Shown here one piece after another: positions 36,090 through 45,939 of a stretch of 64,000 bases of DNA; within the stretch, counting starts at the first letter, position 1; each line of letters opens with the position of its first letter. Origin of the DNA: Caballeronia arationis (GTDB taxonomy: Bacteria; Pseudomonadota; Gammaproteobacteria; Burkholderiales; Burkholderiaceae); assembly GCF_001544975.2 (NCBI RefSeq), contig NZ_FCOG02000024.1, positions 47,197 through 111,196 of the forward strand, written 5' to 3'. A program made the translations under genes and the position numbers. The notes beneath the pieces are model-generated. The model had not been told where the DNA came from and ran no database searches. It saw only the letters and a program-made list of their open reading frames with translations.

Positions 36090-38459
36090 TCACTCCACGG
36101 CCTGCAGTTTCGCGACCGCGAGCGCGAGCCATTTCTCGCCGTGCCGCTTGAAGCGAACCTGCGCGCGGGCGTCGGCGCCCGAGCCTTCGAGCGCCGTGAC
36201 CGTTCCTTCACCGAACTTCGTATGAAAGACCGCCTGGCCGACCTTGAAGCCGGTTTCCGCGGCGCGTTGCTGGTTGGCGAACGCGGGCACAGGCGCGCCG
36301 GCGTCCGGATTCACATAATCCGACGACGATGACCGCTCACGTCCCGGCCGCGCGAACCAGTCGCGGCCCCAGCCGGCATTGTCCGACCGTCCGCCCCAGC
36401 GCGCGCCCGCTTCCACCTTCGGCGTGAGCCATTTGAGCGAGCCTTCGGGCAGTTCGTCGAAGAAGCGCGAGCGGATGTTGTAGCGTGTCTGACCATGCAG
36501 CATGCGGCTCTGCGCAAAGGAGAGATAAAGCCGCTCCTTCGCCCGCGTGATCGCCACGTAGGCGAGCCGCCGCTCTTCCTCCAGGCCATCGGTCTCCTGC
36601 GCGCTGTTCTCGTGCGGAAACAGGCCCTCTTCCAGCCCGGTGATGAAGACCGCCGTGAATTCGAGCCCCTTCGCCGCGTGGACCGTCATCAGTTGCACCG
36701 CGTCCTGGCCCGCCTGCGCCTGGTTGTCGCCCGCTTCGAGCGACGCGTGCGACAAAAAGCCCGCGAGCGGCGTCATCGTGTCGGGGTTTTGCGCGGGATC
36801 GGCGGGACTCGCGGGATCGAGCACGTCGACGGAAGGATCGTCGGTTGCGAGCGCGATTTCCGGCGCCGCCGTCGCGCCCGGGCGCAGCGGAATCGAGCGC
36901 GCGGGCGTGTCGAGCCCGTAGCCCTCTTCGCTCACGAACGCCGCTGCCGCGTTGACCAGTTCCTGCAGGTTTTCCAGCCGGTCCTGTCCTTCGCGCTCGG
37001 TTTCGTAGTGGGCGGCGAGACCGCTCGCGCGAATCACGTATTCGACCGTCTCCGGCAGGCTCATCTGCTGCGTCTCGGCGCGCATTTTCGCGATCAGCGT
37101 CGCGAACGCCCCGAGACTCGAACCCGCCTTGCCCGCGACATAAGGCACGGCGGCAGCCATCGAACAGTTGTAGAGGCGCGCCGCATCGGCGAGTTGCTCG
37201 ATCGAGCGCGCCCCGATTCCGCGCGTCGGGAAATTCACGACGCGCGCGAACGCGGTGTCGTCGTTGGGGTTGTCGATCAGGCGCAGATACGCGAGCGCAT
37301 GCTTCACTTCCTGCCGCTCGAAGAACCGCAGGCCGCCATACACGCGATACGGAATGCCCGCGTTCACGAGCGTGTGCTCGATCGTGCGCGACTGCGCGTT
37401 GCTCCGGTACAGCACCGCGACTTCGCCGCGCGACAGGCCCGTGTTGATCAGCGCCTTGATTTCCTCGACGATCCAGCCCGCTTCCTGCGAATCCGTCGCC
37501 GCCTCGTAGACGCGCACCGGCTCGCCGTGTCCAGCGTCCGTGCGCAGATTCTTGCCGAGCCGCCGGGAGTTGTTCGCGATCAGGAAGTTGGCCGTATCGA
37601 GGATATGGCCGTGCGAGCGGTAGTTCTGCTCCAGCTTGATCAGATTGCGCACGCGGAATTCGCGCTCGAAGTCATGCATGTTGCCGACGTTCGCGCCGCG
37701 AAACGCGTAAATCGACTGGTCGTCGTCACCGACGGCGAAGATCGCGTTGTGTTCGCCCGCCAGCAGCTTGAGCCACGCGTACTGGAGCTTGTTGGTGTCC
37801 TGGAACTCGTCGACGAGAATCTGCCTGAAGCGCGCCTGATAGTGCGCCCGAAGCGGCGGATTGTGTGCGAGCAGTTCGTAGCAGCGCAGCAGCAGCTCCG
37901 GGAAATCGACGACGCCCTCGCGCTGGCACTGCTGGTCGTAGGCTTCGTACAACTCGACGAACTTGCGGTTGAATGCATCGGTCGCATCGACGTCCTTGGG
38001 ACGCAGGCCCTGCTCTTTCGCGTTGTTGATGAAGTACTGGAGGTTCTTCGCCGGATACTTTTCGTCGTCGATGTTGAGGCCTTTCATCAGACGTTTGATC
38101 GCGGAAAGCTGGTCGGCGGTGTCGAGGATCTGGAACGTCTGCGGCAGGCCGGCGTCGCGGAAATGCGCGCGCAGCATGCGGTTGCACAGGCCGTGGAACG
38201 TGCCGATCCACATGCCGCGCGTATCGATCGGCACGAGTGCGGACAGCCGCGACATCATCTCCCGCGCGGCCTTGTTCGTGAACGTGACGGCGAGAACGGT
38301 CGGCGGCGACGCATAACCCTGCTGGATGAGCCACGCGATGCGCGTGATGAGAACACGCGTCTTGCCGCTGCCGGCGCCCGCGAGGATCATCGCCGGCTCG
38401 TTTGGCAGCGTGACGGCGGCGAGTTGTTCGGGATTCAGGTTGGCAAGCAGATCGGGCAT
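36090..38459 (-). CDS. uvrD: DNA helicase II (UvrD/PcrA family)
   Basis: ATP-driven 3'-5' superfamily 1 helicase acting in nucleotide excision and mismatch repair. The 789 residues begin with the Q-motif area (LNPEQLAAVT), Walker A GAGSGKT (28-34), then VDEFQDTN (Walker B, motif II), GDDDQSIYAFRGA (motif III) and VQLMTVHAAKGLEF and VAITRAKERL (motifs V-VI). The C-terminal about 100 residues include the Tudor-like segment GQAVFHTKFGEGTV typical of UvrD/PcrA, which binds RNA polymerase in characterised members. It is divergent from valS. Confidence 0.95.
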   Translation of the reverse strand: MPDLLANLNPEQLAAVTLPNEPAMILAGAGSGKTRVLITRIAWLIQQGYASPPTVLAVTFTNKAAREMMSRLSALVPIDTRGMWIGTFHGLCNRMLRAHFRDAGLPQTFQILDTADQLSAIKRLMKGLNIDDEKYPAKNLQYFINNAKEQGLRPKDVDATDAFNRKFVELYEAYDQQCQREGVVDFPELLLRCYELLAHNPPLRAHYQARFRQILVDEFQDTNKLQYAWLKLLAGEHNAIFAVGDDDQSIYAFRGANVGNMHDFEREFRVRNLIKLEQNYRSHGHILDTANFLIANNSRRLGKNLRTDAGHGEPVRVYEAATDSQEAGWIVEEIKALINTGLSRGEVAVLYRSNAQSRTIEHTLVNAGIPYRVYGGLRFFERQEVKHALAYLRLIDNPNDDTAFARVVNFPTRGIGARSIEQLADAARLYNCSMAAAVPYVAGKAGSSLGAFATLIAKMRAETQQMSLPETVEYVIRASGLAAHYETEREGQDRLENLQELVNAAAAFVSEEGYGLDTPARSIPLRPGATAAPEIALATDDPSVDVLDPASPADPAQNPDTMTPLAGFLSHASLEAGDNQAQAGQDAVQLMTVHAAKGLEFTAVFITGLEEGLFPHENSAQETDGLEEERRLAYVAITRAKERLYLSFAQSRMLHGQTRYNIRSRFFDELPEGSLKWLTPKVEAGARWGGRSDNAGWGRDWFARPGRERSSSSDYVNPDAGAPVPAFANQQRAAETGFKVGQAVFHTKFGEGTVTALEGSGADARAQVRFKRHGEKWLALAVAKLQAVE

Positions 38460-38655
38460 GAGGAAAGTCTTCCGGTGGGTCGAACATTATAAGACCGCTC
38501 CGATGGGCCCGTTCGACGATACCGCTCGCAATCGATGCACGCCGCTCACGGCACCATGGCCGCCGCGCCGGCCGCTTTCGTCCGACCGTCGGCGCGAAAC
38601 CTTATAATTCGCTGTCCATCCGCATTTTTTCACGCATTTTTCGGCAGATTCCACA

Positions 38656-41523
38656 ATGAGCGACAGCACGCTTGCGAAGAGCTTCGAGCCCCAAGATATC
38701 GAGTCCCAATGGGGCCCGGAATGGGAAAAACGCGGTTATGCCGCCCCTGATTTCAAGCCGGGCGCTACGAATTTCTCGATCCAGCTGCCGCCGCCGAACG
38801 TCACCGGCACGCTGCATATGGGTCACGCGTTCAACCAGACCATCATGGACGGCCTCACGCGCTATCACCGCATGCTCGGCGACAACACGCTGTGGGTGCC
38901 GGGGACGGATCACGCGGGCATCGCGACGCAGATCGTCGTCGAGCGACAACTCGATGCAAAAGGCATCTCGCGCCACGATCTCGGCCGCGAGGAGTTCCTG
39001 AAACGCGTCTGGGCGTGGAAGCAGGAATCCGGCTCGACCATCACGAACCAGGTCCGGCGCCTGGGCGCCTCGATCGACTGGTCGCGCGAATACTTCACGA
39101 TGGACGACAAGATGTCGGCCGCCGTGCGCGACGTGTTCGTCACGCTCTCCAGGCAGGGCCTGATCTATCGCGGCAAGCGGCTCGTGAACTGGGACCCGGT
39201 GCTCGGCACCGCAGTGTCCGATCTCGAAGTGGTCAGCGAGGAAGAAAACGGCAGCCTCTGGCACATCAGCTATCCGCTGCCGGACGGCTCGGGCCACCTG
39301 ACGGTCGCGACCACGCGTCCCGAAACGATGCTCGGCGACGTCGCCGTGATGGTGCATCCGGAAGACGAGCGCTATGCGCACCTGATCGGCAAGACAGTCG
39401 TCCTGCCGCTCTGCGACCGCGAAATCCCCGTCATCGCCGACGATTACGTCGACCGCGAATTCGGCACCGGCGTGGTGAAGGTCACGCCCGCGCACGATTT
39501 CAACGACTATCAGGTCGGCCAGCGCCACAAGCTGCCGCAGATCGAAATCCTCACGCTCGACGCGAAGATCAACGACAACGCGCCCGCGAAATATCGCGGC
39601 ATGGATCGTTTCGAGGCGCGCAAGCAAGTGGTCGCCGACCTCGAAGCGCTCGGCCTGCTCGATTCGGTCAAGCCCCACAAGCTGATGGTGCCGCGCGGCG
39701 ACCGCACGGGCGTCGTGATCGAACCGATGCTCACGGATCAGTGGTTCGTCGCGATGAGCAAGCCGGCGCCGGAAGGCACGTTCAATCCGGGCAAGTCGAT
39801 CGCCGAAACGGCGCTCGATGTCGTGAGGAACGGCCAGATCAGGTTCGTGCCGGAGAACTGGACGACCACGTACTACCAGTGGCTCGAAAACATCCAGGAC
39901 TGGTGCATCTCGCGTCAGTTGTGGTGGGGCCACCAGATTCCCGCGTGGTACGGCGAAAACGGCGAGATCTTCGTCGCGAAGACGGAAGACGAAGCCCGCG
40001 CCGAAGCGCAGTCGCAAGGCTACACAGGCCCGCTCAGGCGTGACGACGATGTCCTCGACACCTGGTTCTCGTCCGCGCTCGTGCCTTTCTCGTCGCTCGG
40101 CTGGCCGAACGAGACGAAGGAACTGCAGGCGTTCTTGCCGTCGTCGGTGCTGGTGACGGGCTTCGACATCATCTTCTTCTGGGTCGCCCGGATGGTGATG
40201 ATGACCACGCATTTCACCGGCAAGGTGCCGTTCGACACCGTCTATGTGCACGGCCTCGTTCGCGACGCGGAAGGCCAGAAGATGTCGAAGAGCAAGGGCA
40301 ACACGCTCGACCCGATCGATATCGTCGATGGCATCGGGCTCGATGCGCTCGTCGCCAAGCGCACGACCGGCCTCATGAACCCGAAGCAGGCCGCGCAGAT
40401 CGAGAAGAAGACGCGCAAGGAATTCCCCGAAGGCATTCCCGCGTTCGGCACCGACGCACTGCGTTTCACGATGGCGTCGATGGCAACGCTCGGTCGCAAC
40501 GTGAATTTTGATCTGGCACGCTGTGAGGGCTACCGCAATTTCTGCAACAAGCTCTGGAATGCCACGCGCTTCGTGCTGATGAATACCGAAGGCCACGATT
40601 GCGGCTTCGGGCATCCGGAAGGCTGCGCGCCGGGCGACTGCGGCCCGGGCGGCTACACCCATTTCTCGCAGGCCGACTTCTGGATCGTTTCGCTGCTCCA
40701 GCGCGTGGAAGCGGAAGTCGAAAAGGGTTTCGCGGACTATCGCTTCGACAACGTAGCAAGCGCAATTTACAAGTTCGTGTGGGACGAATACTGCGACTGG
40801 TATCTCGAACTCGCGAAGGTGCAGATCCAGACCGGCACGCCGGAACAGCAGCGCGCCACGCGCCGCACGTTGTTGCGCGTGCTGGAAACGGTGCTGCGCC
40901 TAGCGCACCCGGTGATTCCGTTCATCACCGAGGCGCTGTGGCAGAAGGTGGCGCCGCTTACCGATTCTTACCCGAAAGGCGCCAAGGAGGGCGAAGCATC
41001 GATCATGGTGCAGCGTTTCCCGCAGGCGCAGCCGGAAAAAATCGATGAATCGGCCGAACAGTGGTGCGCCGAACTGAAAGCAATCATCGATGCATGCCGT
41101 AATCTGCGCGGGGAGATGAATTTGTCGCCGGCCGTGAAGGTGCCAATGCTCGCCACCGGCGACGCCGCGCGTCTCGCCACGTTCGCGCCCTATGTCCAGG
41201 CGCTGGCGCGCTTGTCGGAAGTGCAGATCATCGCCGACGAGGCGACGCTCGACAGCCAGGCGCACGGCGCACCGGTTGCGATCGTCGGGGCGAACAAGCT
41301 GGTGCTCAAGGTCGAGATCGACGTCGCGGCGGAACGCGAGCGTTTGTCGAAGGAAGTGGACCGTCTCACGCAAGAAGTTTCCAAATGCAGTGCGAAGCTT
41401 GGAAACGAGAGTTTTGTCGCAAAGGCGCCGGCCGCCGTCGTTGAACAGGAGCGCAAAAGGCTGGCAGAATACGAAACCACTATCGCGAAGCTTCAGGCGC
41501 AATTATTGCGTCTTCCCGCTTGA
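38656..41523 (+). CDS. valS: valyl-tRNA synthetase
   Basis: Class Ia synthetase charging tRNA(Val), 955 residues. The HIGH-type motif reads HMGH at 54-57 inside [12 protein letters not shown], the KMSKS motif is at 542-546, and the connective editing domain that clears mischarged threonine lies between. The C-terminal coiled-coil arm (about 885-950), rich in Arg, Glu and Lys and containing [15 protein letters not shown], is the tRNA-binding tail of ValRS. A predicted divergent promoter region of 196 bp separates it from uvrD. The next gene, galU, begins 65 bp after its stop. Confidence 0.97.
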   Translation: MSDSTLAKSFEPQDIESQWGPEWEKRGYAAPDFKPGATNFSIQLPPPNVTGTLHMGHAFNQTIMDGLTRYHRMLGDNTLWVPGTDHAGIATQIVVERQLDAKGISRHDLGREEFLKRVWAWKQESGSTITNQVRRLGASIDWSREYFTMDDKMSAAVRDVFVTLSRQGLIYRGKRLVNWDPVLGTAVSDLEVVSEEENGSLWHISYPLPDGSGHLTVATTRPETMLGDVAVMVHPEDERYAHLIGKTVVLPLCDREIPVIADDYVDREFGTGVVKVTPAHDFNDYQVGQRHKLPQIEILTLDAKINDNAPAKYRGMDRFEARKQVVADLEALGLLDSVKPHKLMVPRGDRTGVVIEPMLTDQWFVAMSKPAPEGTFNPGKSIAETALDVVRNGQIRFVPENWTTTYYQWLENIQDWCISRQLWWGHQIPAWYGENGEIFVAKTEDEARAEAQSQGYTGPLRRDDDVLDTWFSSALVPFSSLGWPNETKELQAFLPSSVLVTGFDIIFFWVARMVMMTTHFTGKVPFDTVYVHGLVRDAEGQKMSKSKGNTLDPIDIVDGIGLDALVAKRTTGLMNPKQAAQIEKKTRKEFPEGIPAFGTDALRFTMASMATLGRNVNFDLARCEGYRNFCNKLWNATRFVLMNTEGHDCGFGHPEGCAPGDCGPGGYTHFSQADFWIVSLLQRVEAEVEKGFADYRFDNVASAIYKFVWDEYCDWYLELAKVQIQTGTPEQQRATRRTLLRVLETVLRLAHPVIPFITEALWQKVAPLTDSYPKGAKEGEASIMVQRFPQAQPEKIDESAEQWCAELKAIIDACRNLRGEMNLSPAVKVPMLATGDAARLATFAPYVQALARLSEVQIIADEATLDSQAHGAPVAIVGANKLVLKVEIDVAAERERLSKEVDRLTQEVSKCSAKLGNESFVAKAPAAVVEQERKRLAEYETTIAKLQAQLLRLPA

Positions 41524-41588
41524 TCGAGCGCCAGAAGTACTGACATTGCTCGATGTTTCAATACGATTACGAGGATCAGGGTCATCAC

Positions 41589-42470
41589 ATGCTAAAAGTT
41601 ACTAAGGCGGTTTTTCCCGTTGCAGGTCTCGGCACCCGATTCCTCCCGGCGACCAAGGCAAGCCCGAAGGAAATGCTGCCCGTCGTCGACAAGCCGCTGA
41701 TTCAGTACGCGGTGGAAGAAGCGATGGCGGCCGGCATCACCGAAATGATCTTTGTCACGGGCCGCAGCAAGCGCGCGATCGAAGACCATTTCGACAAGTC
41801 CTATGAGATCGAGGCCGAGCTCGAAGCGCGCGGCAAGGACAAGCTGCTCGAACTCGTGCGCAGCATCAAGCCGAGCCACGTCGACTGCTTCTACGTGCGT
41901 CAGGCCGAAGCGCTCGGTCTCGGCCACGCGGTGCTGTGCGCCGAGAAGCTGGTCGGCGACAACCCGTTCGCCGTGATCCTCGCGGACGACTTGCTGTACG
42001 GCAAGCCGCCCGTGATGACGCAGATGATCGAAGTGTTCGATCACTATCACAGCTCGGTGATCGGCGTCGAAGAGATTCCGGCGCAGGATTCGAAGTCCTA
42101 CGGCGTGATCGACGGCAAGGAATGGGAAAGCAACATCTTCAAGCTCGCGGGCATCGTCGAGAAGCCGGAGCCGGAAGTGGCGCCGTCGAATCTGGGCGTG
42201 GTCGGCCGTTACGTGCTCAAGCCGCGCATCTTCGATCACATCCGTGCGTTGAAGCCCGGCGCGGGCGGCGAACTGCAACTGACGGACGCGATCCAGTCGC
42301 TTCTCGCCGACGAACAAGTGCTCGCGTACAAGTATCACGGCACGCGTTTCGACTGCGGCAGCAAGCTCGGCTACCTGAAGGCGACCGTGGAATTCGCGCT
42401 GCGCCATCCGGAAGTCGCGGCGGATTTCGAAGAGTATCTGAAGACGCGTTCGCCGATTCTCGAAGGCTGA
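41589..42470 (+). CDS. galU: UTP--glucose-1-phosphate uridylyltransferase
   Basis: Makes UDP-glucose from UTP and glucose 1-phosphate for exopolysaccharide, lipopolysaccharide core and osmoprotectant synthesis. The 293-residue protein opens with KAVFPVAGLGTRFLPATKASPKEMLPVVDKP, the nucleotide-binding loop with catalytic Arg and Lys (given here as the family pattern), and has FDCGSKLGYL near the C-terminus. The start at 41589 gives the standard N-terminus; an upstream ATG at 41553 would add 12 residues. It ends before a strong terminator. Confidence 0.95.
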   Translation: MLKVTKAVFPVAGLGTRFLPATKASPKEMLPVVDKPLIQYAVEEAMAAGITEMIFVTGRSKRAIEDHFDKSYEIEAELEARGKDKLLELVRSIKPSHVDCFYVRQAEALGLGHAVLCAEKLVGDNPFAVILADDLLYGKPPVMTQMIEVFDHYHSSVIGVEEIPAQDSKSYGVIDGKEWESNIFKLAGIVEKPEPEVAPSNLGVVGRYVLKPRIFDHIRALKPGAGGELQLTDAIQSLLADEQVLAYKYHGTRFDCGSKLGYLKATVEFALRHPEVAADFEEYLKTRSPILEG

Positions 42471-42502
42471 TCGTTCGGTCGCTACTGCAAGCCGGAAGCA
42501 AA

Positions 42503-42537
42503 AATGCCCGCGATTCGCATCGCGGGCATTTTTTTGG
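42503..42537. terminator. Rho-independent terminator between galU and a TusA-like gene
   Basis: A 12-bp stem (42503-42514 with 42519-42530) with loop TCGC is followed by T7 on the plus strand, ending galU. A-rich sequence on the left side (42500-42504) lets it also act on the minus-strand transcript arriving from the TusA-like gene. Confidence 0.9.
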
Positions 42538-42553
42538 CACTTCGGTGAAGACT

Positions 42554-42781
42554 TCAGCGGCGGCGCATCAGAAACACAAACGTCTTGTCCTGCGCCGTCG
42601 ATTCGACGATTTCATTGCCGGTCTGTTTCGCGAACGCCGCGAAATCGCGTTGCGAGCCCGGATCGGTGGCCAGAACCTTCAGGATCTGGCCGCTCTCCAT
42701 GTCGGCCAGCGCCTTCTTGGCCCGCAAAATGGGCAGCGGGCAATTGAGCCCGCGCGCATCGACTTCCTTGTGAACTTGCAT
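42554..42781 (-). CDS. TusA family sulfurtransferase
   Basis: A 75-residue sulfur-carrier protein. The conserved Cys-Pro-x-Pro motif is present as NCPLP (C15 in VDARGLNCPLP), carrying persulfide sulfur in family members. TusA itself supplies sulfur for tRNA 2-thiouridine; other paralogues serve different sulfur routes, so the gene symbol is left blank. The start at 42781 gives the standard short N-terminus; an upstream in-frame start would add nine residues. It lies 51 bp after the second Gfo/Idh/MocA gene of the inositol arm on the same strand. Confidence 0.88.
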   Translation of the reverse strand: MQVHKEVDARGLNCPLPILRAKKALADMESGQILKVLATDPGSQRDFAAFAKQTGNEIVESTAQDKTFVFLMRRR

Positions 42782-42832
42782 CGGTGAACCTTCGGGTTGA
42801 GCCTTCACTATGCTTATCGAGACGCCTTGATT

Positions 42833-43864
42833 CTACCGCAGCGTCTGCAAGTTCACCGGCTGGCCGCTCTGGAAAGCCTCGCGCAACGCGATGCCGATGC
42901 GCGTCGCCTCGCGCGCGTCGGCGAGCGTGAGGCCGGTCGGCGCCCCGCCCTGCAACGCGTCGATGAATGCACGCGCCTCGTGCAGGAACGCCTCCTCGAA
43001 GCGCTCGAAGAAGGTCGGAGTGCATTCGTTGCGCACGCCGCTCGCGTCGGCGATCTCCACGCGATTCGCACGCGGATTGCGCCCGACCGAGAGCGTGCCG
43101 CCCGTGCCGATCACTTCGGTCTGCGTGTCGTGGCCGTGCGCCACCGTCCGCGACGCATAGAACACCGCGAGCCGCCCGTCCTCGAATTCGCAAATGCCGA
43201 CGCCATTGTCGATGTCGCCGCATTCGCGCAAGCCTTCGTGAATCGCGATCGTTCCGCTTGCGAACACGCGCTTCGGTTGCGGATTGCCGAGCAGCCATCG
43301 CGCGAGGTCAATGTCGTGCACGCTGCAATCGAGAAAGAGCCCGCCCGAGGTCGGCGCGAAACGCACGAAGAAGCCATCGGGATCGTTCTTGTCGCAGGTC
43401 TGGGAGCGCACCATGAACGGCCGGCCGATCGAGCCCTTCGCAATTTTGTCGAACGCGTCGCGGTAGCTCGGATCGAAGCGCCGCACGAAACCGATCATCA
43501 CCTGCTGCTCCGGACGACGCGCGCTCTCTTCGATCACGAGATCGCACTCGGCCAGATCGAGCGAAAGCGGCTTCTCGCAGAACACGTGCTTGCCTGCGCG
43601 CAGCGCGGCGATGATCTGCGCAGGATGCAGCGAAGTGGGCGTGACGAGCCACACGGCGTCGATCGACTGGTCTGCGAGGAGCGCGCCATAGTCGTCGTAA
43701 AGCGCGAGTTCGGGCAGGCTCACGCGCGCCCAGTTGCGCTCTTCCGCGACCGGACTGCACGCGGCCGCGAGCACGGCGCCCGGCACGCGCCACGCGAGAT
43801 TCTCCGCATGCTTGCGCCCGAGCCGCCCCAGCCCGACGATGCCGATGCGAACCGGCGCGCTCAT
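42833..43864 (-). CDS. Gfo/Idh/MocA family dehydrogenase, second in the inositol arm
   Basis: NAD(P)-dependent sugar or inositol oxidoreductase, 343 residues. The Rossmann motif GIVGLGRLGRKHAEN (residues 8-22), the family signature FCEKPLSLDL with the catalytic Lys, and the later DCSVHDIDLARWLLG with the catalytic Asp/His pair are all present. Its ATG overlaps the iolG stop by four bases, so it is co-translated with IolG. It may act on another stereoisomer such as scyllo-inositol, or on a later intermediate; the sequence does not decide. Confidence 0.87.
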   Translation of the reverse strand: MSAPVRIGIVGLGRLGRKHAENLAWRVPGAVLAAACSPVAEERNWARVSLPELALYDDYGALLADQSIDAVWLVTPTSLHPAQIIAALRAGKHVFCEKPLSLDLAECDLVIEESARRPEQQVMIGFVRRFDPSYRDAFDKIAKGSIGRPFMVRSQTCDKNDPDGFFVRFAPTSGGLFLDCSVHDIDLARWLLGNPQPKRVFASGTIAIHEGLRECGDIDNGVGICEFEDGRLAVFYASRTVAHGHDTQTEVIGTGGTLSVGRNPRANRVEIADASGVRNECTPTFFERFEEAFLHEARAFIDALQGGAPTGLTLADAREATRIGIALREAFQSGQPVNLQTLR

Positions 43865-44865
43865 GCGACATTCTCCCCGAGCTTCACGGCCCGCCCTTCG
43901 CGCCATGAACGCGTCGCAGCTTCCGCGAGTTCGAGCGCCTTGAGTCCGTCAGCGACTGTAGTGCGAACGGGTTTGCCGTTGATCACGGCATCGAAGAAAT
44001 GCGCGATTTCCAGCGCATACGCCGCGCGATAGCGTTCCAGGAAAAACGCCTCCGGCACGTCGCTCGATACCGCCGTCTTTGAATACGCGGTGACTTCGGT
44101 CGGCCGCACGTTGCCCGCCTGCAGCATGCCCGCGCTGCCGAGCAGTTCGAAGCGCTGGTCGTAGCCATACGCCGCGCGCCGCGCCGTGTTGATCTGGCAA
44201 AGGCGCCCGCGCTTCGTGCGGATCGTGACTGCCGTCGAATCGATGTCGCCGGCCTCCGCGATCGCCGGGTCGGAAAGACAGCTGCCCGTCGCGTGCAGCG
44301 TGTCGGCTTCGTCGTCGAGCATCCAGCGGAAGATGTCGAAGTCGTGGATCAGCATGTCCTTGAAGATGCCGCCCGAGTGCTTAATGTACTCGACAGGCGG
44401 CGCACCCGGATCGCGGCTCGTCACGATCAGCATCTCCGGCTCGCCGATCTCGCCCGCATCGACGCGCCCCTTCACCGCCGAGAACGTCGGATCGAAGCGC
44501 CGCTGAAAGCCGATCATGCAGACGACGCCCGCCTTCGCAACCGCATCGGCGCAGGCACGCGCGCGTTCGAGCGTGAGATCGACAGGCTTCTCGCAGAACA
44601 CATGCTTCTTCTGTGCCGCGGATTGCAGGATCAGGTCGGCGTGCGTATCGGTGCTGGAACACACGACAGTCGCGCCGACCGACGCATCGCCCATCGCGCC
44701 GTCGACGTCCGCGACCTTTGCGCCGTACTGCGCGGCAAGCGCGGCGGCTGCCTCGCGGTTCACATCGACGACATACTTGAGCCGCACGCCCGGCTGACGC
44801 GCGAGGTTGGCCGCATGGATCTTGCCGATCCGTCCCGCTCCGAATACCGCCACATCAATCGTCAT
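43861..44865 (-). CDS. iolG: myo-inositol 2-dehydrogenase
   Basis: First catabolic step: oxidises myo-inositol to 2-keto-myo-inositol with NAD+. The 334-residue protein has VAVFGAGRIGKIHAANL (Rossmann loop), HVFCEKPVDL with the catalytic Lys, and SGGIFKDMLIHDFDIFRWML with the catalytic Asp and His. The start is taken as ATG at 44865, with AGGAG ten bases upstream; GTG at 44871 is a two-residue longer alternative. It overlaps the regulator gene upstream and the second dehydrogenase downstream, forming an iolR-iolG-dehydrogenase operon on the minus strand. Confidence 0.92.
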   Translation of the reverse strand: MTIDVAVFGAGRIGKIHAANLARQPGVRLKYVVDVNREAAAALAAQYGAKVADVDGAMGDASVGATVVCSSTDTHADLILQSAAQKKHVFCEKPVDLTLERARACADAVAKAGVVCMIGFQRRFDPTFSAVKGRVDAGEIGEPEMLIVTSRDPGAPPVEYIKHSGGIFKDMLIHDFDIFRWMLDDEADTLHATGSCLSDPAIAEAGDIDSTAVTIRTKRGRLCQINTARRAAYGYDQRFELLGSAGMLQAGNVRPTEVTAYSKTAVSSDVPEAFFLERYRAAYALEIAHFFDAVINGKPVRTTVADGLKALELAEAATRSWREGRAVKLGENVA

Positions 44866-45733
44866 AGCCACCTGTCTCCTTGGATTCTTCGACGTTCAAT
44901 TCCAGCCGGTACGCGAGCGCGATGAAAAGCGCCTGGCACAGGCAAATGGTGCTCGTGAGCGAGCGGAACGCGAATGCGCTGCCCTCCTTCACGAACAGAT
45001 GTGCGCTCGCGTGACGCGCGAGCGGAGAAAGTTGGCTGTCGGTGATGACGAGCGTCTTCGCGCCGTGATGCTGCGCGGCGCGCACGCAGTACTGCGTCTC
45101 CTTGCCGTACGGCGCGAAGCTGATCGCGACGACGACATCGCCCTTCCTCACGCTGCGAATCTGCTCGCGATACATCCCGCCGAAACCCGACACGAGATGC
45201 ACGCGCTTGGGCGTGTGCTGCAACGCATACACGATGTAGCTCGCGACCGCGAACGAACGCCGCACGCCGATCACGTAGATGTTTTCCGCCTGCTGCAGCA
45301 TCTTCACGGCGGCTTCGAAGTGCTCGTCGTCGAGGCCGGCTTCGAGTTCGTCGAGACCGGTGCGGCTCGCCGCGATGAACTCTCGCGCCACCGACACGCC
45401 CGACACCTTCCCCGCCTTTTCGTCGATCAGCTTCCTGATGCGCTGCTGATAGCTCTGGGGCGAACTCTGGCCGGTATACGCCTGCCTGAACACCGCCTGA
45501 AGGTCCGAGAAGCCGGAAAAACCGAAGCGCTGCGCAAACCGCACCACCGCCGACGGATGCACGCCGCATGCGCTCGCGATGTCGCTCGTGCGATCCATCA
45601 TCACGTTCGAGCGATGCTGCTCGATATAGGTGGCGACGCTTTTCAGCTGGCGCGGCAGCGTTTCGTAGGCTTCGGTGATCCGCTGCATCAGTTCATCGAC
45701 GTTCTGCACGTCGGCGCTGGTTTCTTCCTGCAT
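44855..45733 (-). CDS. iolR: MurR/RpiR family transcriptional regulator of inositol genes
   Basis: A 292-residue repressor. The N-terminal HTH domain (about residues 12-85) has TSDIASACGVHPSAVVRFAQRFGFSGFSDLQ as recognition region, and a SIS sugar-phosphate-binding domain (about 125-265) has VIGVRRSFAVASYI and GDVVVAISFAPYGKET. RpiR-type IolR proteins control inositol catabolism in alpha- and betaproteobacteria and respond to a pathway intermediate. It is divergent from the transporter operon, with a GGAA-N6-TTCC operator between, and should also repress itself. The start at 45733 gives the family's usual N-terminus. Confidence 0.9.
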   Translation of the reverse strand: MQEETSADVQNVDELMQRITEAYETLPRQLKSVATYIEQHRSNVMMDRTSDIASACGVHPSAVVRFAQRFGFSGFSDLQAVFRQAYTGQSSPQSYQQRIRKLIDEKAGKVSGVSVAREFIAASRTGLDELEAGLDDEHFEAAVKMLQQAENIYVIGVRRSFAVASYIVYALQHTPKRVHLVSGFGGMYREQIRSVRKGDVVVAISFAPYGKETQYCVRAAQHHGAKTLVITDSQLSPLARHASAHLFVKEGSAFAFRSLTSTICLCQALFIALAYRLELNVEESKETGGYDD

Positions 45734-45767
45734 GGCTCGCTCTTCTTTGCACGCTTCGATGGTGATG

Positions 45768-45773
45768 ATTATA
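45768..45773 (-). promoter_or_regulatory. putative -10 element of iolR
   Basis: Perfect TATAAT on the minus strand, 35 bases upstream of the iolR ATG. Seventeen bases further upstream the hexamer TTCCAT, a weak -35, falls inside the IolR operator, which would explain autorepression. Confidence 0.55.
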
Positions 45774-45788
45774 GGGACCGGATTTACA

Positions 45789-45810
45789 AAATGGAATGTA
45801 TTTTCCATTT
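45789..45810. promoter_or_regulatory. IolR operator
   Basis: A perfect inverted repeat with 8-bp arms, AAATGGAA - TGTATT - TTCCATTT. It contains the GGAA-N6-TTCC core that I recall as the IolR-binding motif in Sinorhizobium meliloti. It lies between the divergent iolR and transporter genes, overlapping the presumed -35 of iolR and just upstream of the presumed -35 of the transporter operon. Confidence 0.8.
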
Positions 45811-45831
45811 GATCGTCGGTTGAAATTTCTA

Positions 45832-45860
45832 TTGCAGAGCACCGGATCTTGTCCTAATCT
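45832..45860 (+). promoter_or_regulatory. putative promoter of the inositol transport/catabolism operon
   Basis: TTGCAG (45832-45837) and TAATCT (45855-45860) separated by 17 bases. Each hexamer matches the sigma-70 consensus at four of six positions. Transcription would start near 45867, leaving a leader of about 70 bases before the binding-protein gene. It lies about 20 bases downstream of the IolR operator. Confidence 0.45.
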
Positions 45861-45939
45861 TGGTCGTGAGCAGCGGCATCCTCATCCGCAACCGAGTGCA
45901 GCGCTCGCAGAAAACAACAACCTAGATAGGTGGAGACAA

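Noticed and set aside
36495..38492. 665-codon plus-strand frame opposite uvrD
   Set aside because: Antisense shadow of a certain helicase gene, with no domain.
38602..40662. 686-codon minus-strand frame opposite valS
   Set aside because: Antisense shadow of a certain synthetase gene.
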